Shown: in pieces, positions 45,051 through 54,470 of the stretch
Numbering within the stretch: position 1 is the first letter of the stretch
Layout of the letters: the number at the start of each line of letters is the position of its first letter
NCBI RefSeq assembly: GCF_030066895.1
Contig: NZ_JASJAV010000029.1
Span: forward strand, 124,001-188,000
Length of the DNA stretch: 64,000 bases
From: Breoghania sp.
Lineage (GTDB): Bacteria > Pseudomonadota > Alphaproteobacteria > Rhizobiales > Stappiaceae
Reading direction: 5' to 3'
Notes under the pieces: generated by a model
What the model was told of the DNA's origin: nothing
The model's database searches: none
The model's input: the letters and a program-made list of their open reading frames with translations, nothing else
Position numbers and translations under genes: made by a program

Positions 45051-45587
45051 TGTCTGATCGAAATTCGCTCTAAAATTGCGTATTCCTCGCCAGAAAATGG
45101 ATGCGTCGACATGTCTGGGGGGGGGGTCGCGGGATTTGTATACTTTGATATTTTAATCGGGTCGAGAGCGAGATGACGATCTGCGGAATCAACCTTGGGT
45201 TATAGAGGGAAGAGAAACAGATTTATATCATCCTAATTATTTGTTTCACGGGATGAATCGAGTTTCTTCATTCTCCAATCCGCGATGCGCATTCATGAGA
45301 CAAGGTGCGGGGTCCGCAGGTAACAGGCATGATCTGATGCGCTGTCGTAAATCGGAGATAATTTTACTTGGCCCTTGGCGACGAGCTTGCGTCAGAGGCT
45401 CGTCGGTTGTCTGTGGAACATCTGCGATCCGACAGGCAATGCAGGCAGTGGCTCACGATATGCCGTATCCTGTCCGGCACATTGGGGATTCGCTCAATTC
45501 GCAGTTTCGGCGGGGTGGGGGTCGTTTCACGGTTCTTTGAGGCAATCGGCGAAAAGGTCGTCGGACGACAACGTAGGAAAAGATTCG
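45051..45587. other. Gene-free divergent region before purT
   Basis: About 540 nt between the leftward membrane-protein gene and purT. Short open frames here have no recognisable family. A run of ten G lies at 45117-45126, in the promoter region of the membrane gene. The stretch 45200-45245 is AT-rich and could serve a promoter. Confidence 0.5.
45117..45126. repeat. Ten-G homopolymer in a divergent promoter region
   Basis: A run of ten G lies 67-76 nt upstream of the membrane-protein ATG, where changes in tract length would alter promoter spacing. Such tracts are known contingency loci in some bacteria, and also a frequent source of sequencing error. Confidence 0.75.
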
Positions 45588-46748
45588 ATGACGAAAATCA
45601 TGCTGCTCGGTTCGGGAGAACTTGGAAAGGAAGTCGTCATCGCGTTGAAGTGTTTCGGTCATACCGTCGTCGCTTGTGACTCCTATGCCGGAGCGCCCGC
45701 AATGCAGGTTGCGGATGATTTCGAGATATTTTCGATGCTTGATGCGGATGCTCTCGATGCTGCGGTCGCCAAGCATGCGCCTGAGATTATCGTGCCGGAG
45801 GTGGAGAGCATTCGTACTAACTGCCTCTACGCCTATGAAGAGCAGGGCATTCAGATCACGCCCAGTGCCAAGGCAGCCAATTTCACGATGAACCGCAAAC
45901 TCATTCGCGATCTGGCGGCGAAGGATTTGGGCCTGCTCACTGTGCCCTACGGCTATGCCACGACCTACGATGAATTCCTGGCGTCCGTCGAAAAGGTCGG
46001 TTTGCCGTGCGTGGTGAAGCCGTTGATGTCCAGTTCGGGCAAGGGGCAATCCGTCGTCCGGATGGAAGAGGACATGAAGGCGGCGTTTGATTATGCGCTT
46101 GAAGGGACTCGCGGCGATATCAAGGAGATGATCGTTGAAGGGTTCATTTCCTTCCACACCGAGATCACCCTGTTGACGGTCACGCAGAAAGCGGGAGAAA
46201 CCCTGTTCTGCGCCCCCATCGGACATCGGCAGGAGCGCGGTGATTATCAGGAGAGCTGGCAGCCCTGCTTCGTCTCCTCCGATCAACTCCGCGAATGTCA
46301 GGAGATGGCCACCAAGGTAACCTCGGCACTTGGCGGGGCCGGTATCTGGGGGATCGAGTTCTTTCTCTCCGATGATGTCGTCTATTTTTCGGAACTCAGC
46401 CCCCGTCCCCATGACACGGGTATGGTGACGCTCGCCGGCACTCAGAATTTCAATGAGTTCGAGTTGCATGCGCGTGCTCTTCTGGGATTGCCGATCCCCG
46501 AGATCGAGCAGCGATATCCCGCAGTCAGTGCCGTGATTTTGGCGGAGAAGGAGGGCGAGCCCCACTACTCGGGAATTGAAGCCGCCTGTGCCTACCCTCA
46601 GTCGGATCTCAAGATCTTCGGTAAGCCCACCACTCGCTCCTATCGCCGAATGGGGGTGGCCCTGGCCTATGACCGTCACGGCGAAAAGAGCATCGAACAG
46701 TTGCGGGCCCGGGCTGCGGAAATCGCTTCGAAAGTGAAAGTTCACTGA
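45588..46748 (+). CDS. purT: Formate-dependent phosphoribosylglycinamide formyltransferase (ATP-grasp)
   Basis: Intact 386-residue ATP-grasp enzyme that would formylate GAR with formate and ATP in purine synthesis. N-terminal Rossmann part: [31 protein letters not shown]; the substrate-binding strand [23 protein letters not shown]-grasp core [16 protein letters not shown] and the Mg residues in [19 protein letters not shown]; tail [15 protein letters not shown]. The ATG at 45588 follows AGGAAAAG. Formate for it could come from the formamidase or N-formylglutamate hydrolase found elsewhere in the window, though that link is speculative. It is undamaged while its neighbours are broken. Confidence 0.9.
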   Translation: MTKIMLLGSGELGKEVVIALKCFGHTVVACDSYAGAPAMQVADDFEIFSMLDADALDAAVAKHAPEIIVPEVESIRTNCLYAYEEQGIQITPSAKAANFTMNRKLIRDLAAKDLGLLTVPYGYATTYDEFLASVEKVGLPCVVKPLMSSSGKGQSVVRMEEDMKAAFDYALEGTRGDIKEMIVEGFISFHTEITLLTVTQKAGETLFCAPIGHRQERGDYQESWQPCFVSSDQLRECQEMATKVTSALGGAGIWGIEFFLSDDVVYFSELSPRPHDTGMVTLAGTQNFNEFELHARALLGLPIPEIEQRYPAVSAVILAEKEGEPHYSGIEAACAYPQSDLKIFGKPTTRSYRRMGVALAYDRHGEKSIEQLRARAAEIASKVKVH

Positions 46749-46868
46749 CCGCGTTCGAAAGCTGGGGGAAGGCGTAGCGCCTGCGTGTCTGGCACGCGGG
46801 GCGTCTTCGCGTCCCGCGCGATCGAAGCGATGGCAGTGAAGTGTGTGCTCGTCTGCTGCCGCGGCCCT

Positions 46869-47422
46869 CTCAAGGGTGCATCAACACCGAGCGGGATGGG
46901 TAATCGGTTGCCCAGCCTTCCTTCAACGGCGCGATGAAGACGTTTTCGGTTCGCGTCCGTGAGATTAGCCAGGAATCCGTTTCGTTTGACGAAGGCGTTG
47001 TTCAATCGGCTGGACCGCAGGAGCGATGAGCCGTCGTCAAAGATCCACGGCTGACAATGCACCCATTGGCCCTCCGCCGTGTCTCCATCGACGTGGATCT
47101 GTTCCGATGTGAGGTAGTGCACGTTGAGGAGTAGGGCGGGCTTGCGATCCGGTGACCAGAATTTCTCGAAATGGGTGCGAATGGCGGCCTTGCCGTCGCA
47201 CCTGCCGAACTGGCAATCATAGTATTCGCCGACCCCTTCCAAAACCGCATCGTCGCTGTAGAGCGCCATGATGGCATCGACACGGGCGGCATCGTCATTG
47301 ATGCCGAATTCAGGGCAGGGCGTGTCACACAGGAACATGTAGCGTGCCTGCAAGCGGTGGATTTCACTTTCCGCCTCCAATCTGTTCACCTTGTCGGCCT
47401 GTTCTCTTACGATACGTTCCAT
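46869..47422 (-). pseudogene. SnoaL/NTF2-like protein, IacI-like, frameshifted
   Basis: Alpha+beta barrel of the SnoaL group. MERIVREQADKVNRLEAESE is an N-terminal helix, RYMFLCDTPCPEFGIND leads into the barrel, ALYSDDAVLEGVGEYYDCQF and AIRTHFEKFW follow. After a frameshift near 46985 the proper end is ENVFIAPLKEGWATDY to TGA at 46871-46869. About 184 codons. A small protein of this kind (IacI) belongs to indole-acetate degradation clusters, and this gene is divergent from the MarR regulator that opens the cluster here. The IacI label rests on context, so the symbol is withheld. Confidence 0.6.
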
Positions 47423-47495
47423 TGTCGATTCTTACCCAAAGTTTGGCTCCTGTGTGGAGCGTCGCTGCCGTTCGCCGTTTTCATGTTGTGTCTTG

Positions 47496-47524
47496 GAACG
47501 AAGAAGGTTTGCCTTTCCTCGTTC
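47496..47524. promoter_or_regulatory. Imperfect 29-bp inverted repeat, candidate MarR operator
   Basis: Between the divergent SnoaL and MarR genes, GAACGA and TCGTTC close a 29-bp imperfect inverted repeat whose inner arms (GAAGG/CCTTTC) also pair. Position, 74 nt before the SnoaL start and 79 nt before the MarR start, suits autoregulation by the MarR protein. No experimental support. Confidence 0.35.
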
Positions 47525-47602
47525 GTGCAATTAAGGAGGCGTTTCCCGACTGCTTGTTTCACAGCGGCGAAAATCGTTCCTCATCCGATTCATGAAACGC
47601 AA

Positions 47603-48056
47603 ATGACGAAAACAGACAGCTCAGCGCTCCCGTTCCAATCGAAGTTCGAGTGGCCGTTCTACTGGATTTCGCGGGTCAGCGACCGCTACACGCTTGAGAT
47701 GGATCGCCTTCTGAAACCTCAGGGGCTCGATGTTTCTCGCTGGCGTGTTCTGTCGTCACTGCCTGAGCATGAATATCTGAGCGTCTCCGAAATCGCCGAT
47801 TTCTGCATTCTGAATGCTCAGCACAACGACCAAGATCGTCCAGCGCATGACCGCCGAAGGCCTGGCGATCACCTGGATCAGCCCGAGCGATGGCCGGGTG
47901 ACGGAAGTGAGCCTTACCGATGCCGACCTCGAAGCGGTATTGCGAGCCGCCAACACTGCCAAGCGGGTCTGTGAGCGAACCTTCTCCGAGATCAGCGAAG
48001 ACGAGATGAAACAGGTCAACCAGGTGCTCAAGAAGATCTTCGAGCGACTGATCTGA
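47603..48056 (+). pseudogene. MarR-family regulator, IacR-like, frameshifted
   Basis: Winged-helix repressor of about 151 codons. FEWPFYWISRVSDRYTLEMDR is the dimer helix; VSRWRVLSSLPEHEYLSVSEIADF is the start of the DNA-binding domain (47736-47805). A frameshift near 47820, in the recognition helix, is needed to continue with TTTKIVQRMTAEGLAITWI and the wing SPSDGRVTEVSLT, then the C-terminal dimer helix EDEMKQVNQVLKKIFERL. In characterised iac clusters a MarR protein (IacR) represses the operon until indole-acetate binds. It is divergent from the SnoaL gene and precedes the catabolic genes. With the recognition helix broken the cluster could be derepressed. Confidence 0.7.
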
Positions 48057-48146
48057 TCATCCGGTCCCGAATTGCGTTTCAATTGGCAGTCGAGCCATCG
48101 CGGAACCTGAATTCCGCAATGACGACGCCTGAACTCTCCTGCGGTC

Positions 48147-48506
48147 TCAAAGGGCCGGAATAGCCAGCTCGCGGCCCATTCGGGCTTCGATGCGCATGTA
48201 GCGCCACAAGCGGTATTCCCCCCACTTCGATCGTGCGGAACATATTGCAGGCGGCCTTGACCGTGTTGCGATCAGGACAATCGGCTAGGATGTAGCACGT
48301 CCACGGGAAGGCGTCGGGCGATGTGCCAACCATGGTTTCATCGTCGTCCATGGTGCCGAGGATGGTGACGCCCGGCAGGTCCGCCACGCCCCTCAGGAAT
48401 TCGGAAAATCCCTTCCAGATCGGACTGATATCGCTGAACGTCAGGTCGAAAAATTTTTGTGCACTGCAATATAAAACAGCGTGCAGAGAGGTGTCTGTTC
48501 GCTCAT
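48147..48506 (-). pseudogene. Small protein resembling IacB, compensating frameshifts
   Basis: About 119 codons. From ATG 48506 (AAGGGA eight bases upstream) one reads MSEQTPLCTLFYIAVH, then in another frame FSDISPIWKGFSEFLRGVAD, GVTILGTMDDDETMVG and NTVKAACNMFRTIEVG, and after a run of six G back in the first frame EYRLWRYMRIEARMGREL to TGA 48149-48147. The two shifts cancel. A small uncharacterised protein (IacB) is a fixed member of iac clusters; the size and place fit, but assignment is by context and memory of the family. It is on the strand opposite to the other catabolic genes. Confidence 0.5.
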
Positions 48507-49109
48507 TCGAATGTTCCCTTATTGGTATCGTTGTTTTGCCTTTTGAGGGCGTCTGTGCAGTCAGCGAGAGCAAAGAGGCTGAAAAAATATCATTTGCAGC
48601 CGCCTTGTCGAACGCCGGTTCACAGAGGCTGGTATAAAAACGAGAAAAATAAAGTGATTATTCTCATATTATGCCTTGAAAATTTTGCACTGCATATATT
48701 GACAATTATCAAAATTACGGTTATTTTCACATAATTATAAAAATCCGAGAACAGATAACCATCAGCAAAAAGGATGCGTAGACGGACCGGGTCATCAGTC
48801 CTCTCGAGAAATCTGCACAACGCCAAAAACACTTCGAAAATTCAGTCACGTCATGTCGCGCAATAACGGAAGGCTTTTGTCTGTTCGAACGATGTTTGTC
48901 GCACATGTTGCTCTCACGCGCGGCCTGAAAGGCCGGGTAAAGATCTGTGACTTCCGAATTTATCGGACTGCAGCCGATGCGGTTGCGGTCAACGGCGAGT
49001 TGTGTCCCGAGCTCTCCCGCTGTGCGTGGATTCCTCATCTGAAAACAAAAAACATCTCACCTGAAAAACCATAAACCTCGCCTGAAAAACCAGAAAGGGA
49101 ATAAAGATA
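48507..49109. other. Gene-free leader of the TRAP/iac unit
   Basis: About 600 nt without a credible gene. The centre (48640-48740) is AT-rich and holds the best sigma-70-like promoter in the window. Just before the TRAP gene a near-repeat of 21 nt occurs (CCTGAAAAACCA twice, 49057-49093). Confidence 0.5.
48699..48727 (+). promoter_or_regulatory. Sigma-70-like promoter reading towards the TRAP and iac genes
   Basis: TTGACA at 48699-48704 and TATTTT at 48722-48727 are separated by exactly 17 nt, an ideal spacing with a perfect -35 box. It points right, about 380 nt before the TRAP receptor gene, so a long leader would result. AT-rich surroundings raise the chance of coincidence. Confidence 0.45.
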
Positions 49110-50147
49110 GTGAAGCATATTCGGAAATTCTGTCATATTGCAGCGGTCGCTACCGCGGCTGCCTTGAGTGCAACAAGCGCCCTTGCGGAACAGGCCCTAA
49201 CCATGTCGGTCTGGCTGCCGCCTGCCCATCCGCTCGTGTCCGAAGTGCTGGTGCCCATGACCGACGACATCAAGACGGCGACGGACGGTCGTGTCTCCGT
49301 TCGGGTCCTGGCCGTACCGCTCGCTCCTCCTTCCGGTCAGTTCGACCTGGTGGCCAACGGCATCGCCTATTGCAATGGGCGTGCAGAACTATACGCCTGG
49401 CCGTTTCCGCACCTCCGGACTGGCTGAAATGCCGTTCCTCGGCGACGATACGACCGCCCGGTCGCTTGCCTACTGGAAGGCGTTCAACAAAACCCTGATC
49501 AACGCCAAAGAATATGACGGGGTGAAGGTTCTAGGCCGTATTCACCCACGGTCCGGGCGAGGCGTTCTCCAAGAGCCAGCCGTTGACGGCTCTCGACGCC
49601 TTCAACGGCATGAAGGTCCGCGTCGGCGGCGGCATAGCGCACGATGTCTCCATCGCGGTCGGCGGCGTGCCGATCGAAGGTCCGGTTTCCAAAGCTTACG
49701 AGCTTCTGTCTCAGGGGATTGCCGACGGTCTCTTCTTTCCCTTCGAGTCCATTCATTCCTTCGGCTTGACGCCCCTGATGAAATACGGGCTCACGGTTCC
49801 CGGCGGCTTGTACAGAACGTCCATGTTCATCGTGATGAACAAGAAGCAAGTGGGAAGGGCTTTCCGCCGAAGATCAGGCGGCCATCGAAAGCGTCACCGG
49901 CGAATTCCTCATCAAGCGCGCAGGCGCGATGTGGGACCGCGTCGACAGCGAAGCGCGCGAGCTGATGAAGGGCAAGGTGGAGCTGACAGCCGCGAGCGCG
50001 GAGCAGCTGGACTTCCTGCGCTCCAAGCTTGATCCGCTTATCGAAAAGAAGCTGGCGGATATCTCTTCGGCGATCGGGATCGATGCCAAGGCAGCCTATG
50101 AGGAGATGGTTGCCGACGCCCAGTCGGGTGGAGCCGCGACGCAGTAA
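49110..50147 (+). pseudogene. TRAP transporter substrate-binding protein (DctP family), three frameshifts
   Basis: Periplasmic receptor of about 345 codons. GTG 49110 after AAAGGGA opens a signal peptide (FCHIAAVATAAALSATSALA). The mature part reads LTMSVWLPPAHPLVSEVLVP, GLAEMPFLGDDTTARSLAYW, GMKVRVGGGIAHDVSIAVGGVPI (49609 on), SQGIADGLFFPFESIHSFGL and, at the end, LDPLIEKKLADISSAIGID. Frames change near 49370, 49540 and 49850. The TAA overlaps the next ATG (TAATG). TRAP receptors bind organic acids; set in an auxin-degradation cluster, indole-acetate or an aromatic acid is the likely ligand. Confidence 0.8.
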
Positions 50148-50652
50148 TGAGCAAGGTCTCGGAACCTGGTCGTGAAGGGGGGCGCGTCACCGCGCGCGCC
50201 TGACCTTCGCAGTGGCATGCACCGTCCTGCTGACGTGCATCACGGTGATCGACGTCATCGGTCGGTACCTGTTGAACTCTCCATTGATGGGCGCAACGAA
50301 GCTGACCGAGCTGCTGCTGACCGCGGTCATCTTTCTCGGTCTGCCCGCCGTCAGTCTGGACGATGCCCACATCTGTGTGGACATCCTGCTGTCGCGGGTT
50401 CCGCGGCTCCTGGAGCCGCTGTGCGGTTTTCTCGTCAATCTTGTTTCGGCCGGCGTTCTGGGTGTCGTTTCCTGGCAGCTCTGGAAGAGGGGCATAGATC
50501 TCTCCGGCTACGGTCAGAGCACGAACACGTTGCACATTTCCATCGCACCACTCGCCTGGTTCGCCGCAATCGCCGTTGCGGCCGCCGCAATCGTAACCGT
50601 CGTCAATTCCTTCATGGCCCTGGGCCTTCCACGACGGAGGGCGGTTCTGTGA
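50147..50652 (+). pseudogene. TRAP transporter small permease (DctQ family), frameshifted
   Basis: Four-helix small subunit of about 168 codons. ATG 50147 overlaps the receptor stop. The first codons (MSKVSEPGREGG) lead into a run of six G where one base has been gained or lost; one frame over, the protein continues LTFAVACTVLLTCITVIDVIGRYLLNSPLMGATK, read in pieces from 50200, then ELLLTAVIFLGLPAVSLDDA and LVNLVSAGVLGVVSWQLW. The helix-helix-helix-helix pattern and the GRYLLNSPL-x-GATKLTE motif are typical. Only the short N-terminal arm is affected by the shift. It overlaps the large permease by GTGA. Confidence 0.8.
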
Positions 50653-51938
50653 TCACGTGGCCTGTCGCCGTTCTCTGTCTTCTCGGCCTGTTGCTGACGG
50701 GGTTGCCGATCGCCGTCTCGCTGACGGTCGTCGGTGTTGTTGGCACCGCGTCCATCATCGGTTTCCAGCCGGCTCTTTCGCTGTTGGGACAGACCTTCTT
50801 CGACAATTCGTCGAACTACTCGATGTCGGTCGTTCCGCTTTTCCTGATGATGGGCAATTTCGTCGTATTGTCCGGTATCGCGCATGAGATGTACGAGGCG
50901 GCAAACGCCTGGATGCGTCACCGTCGCGGCGGCCTTGCCATTGCGACCGTGATTGCGAGCGGCGGCTTCTCCTCAGTCTGCGGTTCCTCGCTGGCGACGG
51001 CGGCGACCATGGCGAAGATCTCCATGCCCTCCATGCGGCGGTTCGGCTATCCGGATTCGCTGTCGACTGCCTCGATCGCCGTCGGCGGAACGCTTGGCAT
51101 CCTTATCCCGCCGTCGATCATTCTGGTGCTCTACGGCATCATGACTCAGCAGGATATCGGTAAGCTGTTCCTGGCAGGGATTATTCCGGGACTGGTGAGT
51201 GTCCTGTGCTACTGCCTGGTGGTCGTGCTGTCGCTCAAGCTTTCGGGCAAGAAGCTGCCGGTCGAAGAGCTGCTTTCTCTTCGCGAACGGTTCCGGGCGA
51301 TGGAAGGCACGCTTGGGGCGACGGCACTGTTCGTCTTCGTGATGGGTGGTATCTATTTCGGGGTTTTCACGCCGACCGAAAGTGCCGGGATGGGAGCCTT
51401 CGGCACCTTTCTTCTGGTGCTCGTCAAGCGGCGCTTCACCTGGCGGACCGTGCTGATGTCGCTTTTCGAAAGCGCCAAGACATCCGCCATGATGTTCTTC
51501 ATCCTGTTCGGCGCCCTGACCTTCACGAACTACGTCAACATGTCCGGCATGATGCAGGACATCCAGTCGCTGCTGACCGTTTTCGGCGATACCCGCGTCG
51601 GCATTCTGATCGCCATCATGCTCATCTATCTGGTGCTCGGTTGCCTTCTCGAGGGCATGGCCATGATCACGCTCACCATCGCGATCTTCTATTCGGTGGT
51701 GGCCGCTCACGGGATCGACCTCATCTGGTTCGGCATCTTCGTCGTGATCGTCACCGAGATCAGCTACATCACGCCGCCGGTCGGGCTGAATGCCTTCGTT
51801 CTGCGTGCCGTCGTTCCCGATGTCGGGCTGTCGACAATCTTCCGAGGGCTGGCGCCCTTCCTCGCGATCGACATCACGCGGATCCTGCTGATCATCGTGT
51901 TCCCCGCCATAGTCCTCCTTCTGCCGAACTCAATGTAG
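50649..51938 (+). CDS. TRAP transporter large permease (DctM family)
   Basis: Intact 429-residue membrane transporter with twelve or so helices. Diagnostic sequences are GLPIAVSLTVVGVVGTASII, the signature ASGGFSSVCGSSLATAATMA followed by MPSMRRFGYPDSLSTASIAV, GGTLGILIPPSIILVLYGIM, and near the end MITLTIAIFYSVVAAHGIDL and YITPPVGLNAFVLRAV. With DctP and DctQ it would drive sodium-coupled uptake of an organic acid. GTG start overlaps the small-permease stop. It is the only undamaged subunit of this transporter. Confidence 0.9.
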   Translation: MITWPVAVLCLLGLLLTGLPIAVSLTVVGVVGTASIIGFQPALSLLGQTFFDNSSNYSMSVVPLFLMMGNFVVLSGIAHEMYEAANAWMRHRRGGLAIATVIASGGFSSVCGSSLATAATMAKISMPSMRRFGYPDSLSTASIAVGGTLGILIPPSIILVLYGIMTQQDIGKLFLAGIIPGLVSVLCYCLVVVLSLKLSGKKLPVEELLSLRERFRAMEGTLGATALFVFVMGGIYFGVFTPTESAGMGAFGTFLLVLVKRRFTWRTVLMSLFESAKTSAMMFFILFGALTFTNYVNMSGMMQDIQSLLTVFGDTRVGILIAIMLIYLVLGCLLEGMAMITLTIAIFYSVVAAHGIDLIWFGIFVVIVTEISYITPPVGLNAFVLRAVVPDVGLSTIFRGLAPFLAIDITRILLIIVFPAIVLLLPNSM

Positions 51939-52080
51939 CCGCCCGGCGAAAAATATTCGGGTGCTCAAATAGAAATGGAAATCAGAGGAGCGTGAGAATT
52001 TGTCTTGAATAAAGTTAAAAATAAATTTATCATTACTATAAATAAAAACCAGATAAAAGCTTGATTCCGAACGGTTTCAG

Positions 52081-53281
52081 GTGTCACCGCAAGGGAAAAT
52101 TCAAAAGTTCAGTCAGTTCAACAGACTGACGCAGCGTTGTCGCTCGCCCTCTCGTTGGGTGGGGACGGCCCACGCGTCGCGATCAAGGAATGTCTGGCCA
52201 TCAAGGGCCTTGCGACGCGCTGCGGTTCGCCGGTCTTCGCCGATGCCGAGCCGGAAATCCGGAATGCGGAGGTTGTCGACACCCTTCTCGGTAGAGCAGT
52301 TGCGCCATCATCGGTGCCGCCAACATGCATGAGCTGGCCTTCGGGGTGACGGGTGTCAATCATTTCCTCGGCACGCCGCTCAATCCCAAATGGCTAGACC
52401 GGATCCCAGGAGGATCATCTTCGGGGTCCGCGGCGCTGATGGCGTCCGGGAGTTGCGATTTTGCCATTGGTGCCGATACCAGCGGGTCCGTTCGCATGCC
52501 CGCGTGCTGTTGCGGTGTTTACGGCATGAAGCCGACCTTCGGCCGCATCTCGCGCAAAGGGGCAATTCCAAAGGAAAGTTCTCTCGATTGCATCGGCCCA
52601 TTCGCGCGGTCGGCCGAAATGCTGACCCGGGCCATGAGCCTGATGGACCCGACCTTCGAACCGCTACCTGCACGGTCGGAATTCGTTCTGAAGCGGATCG
52701 TGACGCCGCCTTCGCCGGAAATGGCCGATGCCTTCGACAAGGCGCTCGCGCCTCTTCAGATGGAGGAGATAGGGCTTCCGTCTTTCGATGATGCGTATGA
52801 GGCGGGACTGACCGTCATCAATGCGGAAGTTGCCGAGAGTTTCGGCGATCTCGCGCGCCAGAGCACGGCTCTCGATGAAACCGTCCGTGCCCGCATTCTG
52901 GCCGCTGCCGACACTTTTTCCAGCGATGCGCTCAAGGCCGCAGAGACGGTGCGCTCTGCTCTCAGGGCAGAGATCGACGCGGCGTTCGAGACCGCTGATG
53001 CATTGGTTTTGCCGACCATGCCGGTCGTTCCGCCGACACTTGCGGACGCGACGGACATGCGCGCGCTGATACCGCTGACCGCATATCTGCGGCCGTTCAA
53101 CCTCAGCGGCCACCCGGCCATCACCATACCGATTACCACGGCAAACGGGCTGCCTGCCGGCATACAGATCGTCGGCAGGATGGGAGGAGACGAAGCTCTC
53201 TGCGCCGTTGCCGAAGGTCTTGCCCGAATTCTCGTTTCCGAAACCCAAGCCCAAGCGGAGGATAATGGCAATGGACAATAG
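52081..53281 (+). pseudogene. iacH: Amidase-signature protein, IacH-like, broken
   Basis: Amidase-signature hydrolase of about 400 codons. The Ser-cisSer-Lys triad is visible: catalytic Lys in RVAIKECLAIKGLATRCGS, and the Gly/Ser loop GGSSSGSAALMASGSCDFAI with DTSGSVRMPACCCGVYGMKP. The C-terminal ends DALVLPTMPVVPPTLADA and FNLSGHPAITIPI. The start is unclear: GTG 52081 follows no good ribosome site and needs a frameshift near 52135; a second shift lies near 52300 (GCAIIGAANMHELAFG). IacH is a member of indole-acetate clusters and precedes IacA here by an overlap, as expected. It may act on an amide intermediate or conjugate. Confidence 0.75.
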
Positions 53282-54422
53282 TGTCCTGACAAAAGAGGTG
53301 GATCCCGTGACGGCGCTTTCTGCCGTTCTGGAAGAAATCCGCGACCGTCGCGACGAATTCGAAAAGCTCACCTATGTCCCTCTCGACATGGTCGAGAAGC
53401 TGCAGGTCGTGGGAGCGTATCGCGCTTTCGTGCCGAAGGCTTTCGGTGGCGATGAGAAGAGCCGATGGAGTTTCTCGAACTCATCGAAACCACCTCGGCC
53501 GCCGATGCCTCCACCGGCTGGGCTGCGAGTTTCGGCGTCTCTTCCACCTAATCTGGCGGCACTGCCTTCGGCGATGTTCGAGGCGATCTACGGGGACAAT
53601 CCCGATACCGTCTTTGCGGGTGCGATCTTCCCCTCGCAGCAGGCGGACGCGATCCCCGGTGGCTTCAAGATTACGGGGCGGTGGCCCTATTGCTCCGGTT
53701 GCATGGGCGCATCCCTGATCGGGGCGGGCATCAAGGTCAATGAAAGTGGTACCAGCGGTCTGCCGCGCATGGCGGTGATGCCGCGCTCGGATATCTCGAT
53801 CAAGCACACCTGGGATACGGTCGGTCTGACCGCGATCGGCAGTCACGACATCGTTGCCGACGGGATTGTCGTTCCGGAGGAATGGACCTTTGTGCGCGGT
53901 GCGCCCGCCCAACGCGACGAGCCCGTATTCTGCTATCCGGCCATGACTCTGGCCGCGCAGGTTCTTGCCGTTGTCGGGCTCGGAACAGCGTGCGAGGCGC
54001 TTGATTGGGTCAAGGCTCAGGCATTGGAAATGCCGTCGATCACCGGGGCGTCGACGCTGGGTGCGCGCGCCTATGTGCAGTCGGAATATGCGGTCGCCGA
54101 CGCCCGTCTTCGAAGCGCTCGCGCCTTTTTCTACGAGGCGACGGAGAGCGCCTGGCAAACCCTTCTCAAGGGCGATGCGGTCCAGAAGGACGAGATCGTG
54201 CGCCTGCGAATGGCCGCCAGCCATGCCGCAAACGAGGGGGCGGCGGTCGCGCAAATGGCATTCCGCATTGCGGGCACGCGCGCACTGACCAGAGGCCACG
54301 TTCTCAACCGCTGCCTGATGGGTGCGAACGCCGTTGCGCAGCACGCCTTCCTCGACCTTGGAACCTGGATGTCAGCAGGTGCGGCGATGTTCGCCCAGTT
54401 GACACCTCCCGGCTATCCGTGA
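53271..54422 (+). CDS. iacA: Acyl-CoA-dehydrogenase-like flavin monooxygenase, IacA-like
   Basis: Flavoprotein of 383 codons in the acyl-CoA dehydrogenase/HpaB-HsaA superfamily; IacA uses reduced flavin supplied by IacG to hydroxylate the indole ring in the first step. Read are EFEKLTYVPLDMVEKLQVVG, FKITGRWPYCSGCMGASLIG, KHTWDTVGLTAIGSHDIVAD and a C-terminal GHVLNRCLMGANAVAQHAFL. ATG 53271 lies nine bases after GGAGG. The frame is open, but between about 53460 and 53547 the translation (SRWSFSNSSKPPRPP) is wrong; one frame over it reads PMEFLELIETTSAADASTGW. Two opposite indels thus scramble about 29 residues, so activity is doubtful. Confidence 0.75.
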   Translation: MDNSVLTKEVDPVTALSAVLEEIRDRRDEFEKLTYVPLDMVEKLQVVGAYRAFVPKAFGGDEKSRWSFSNSSKPPRPPMPPPAGLRVSASLPPNLAALPSAMFEAIYGDNPDTVFAGAIFPSQQADAIPGGFKITGRWPYCSGCMGASLIGAGIKVNESGTSGLPRMAVMPRSDISIKHTWDTVGLTAIGSHDIVADGIVVPEEWTFVRGAPAQRDEPVFCYPAMTLAAQVLAVVGLGTACEALDWVKAQALEMPSITGASTLGARAYVQSEYAVADARLRSARAFFYEATESAWQTLLKGDAVQKDEIVRLRMAASHAANEGAAVAQMAFRIAGTRALTRGHVLNRCLMGANAVAQHAFLDLGTWMSAGAAMFAQLTPPGYP

Positions 54423-54470
54423 AGCGGCCCCCCGTCATCAAGAAATGCCTTTCGGACTAGGAGCAACAAC

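Noticed and set aside
45241..45540. Small gene before purT
   Set aside because: Open frames exist in three phases but lack a ribosome site, family features and typical codon use.
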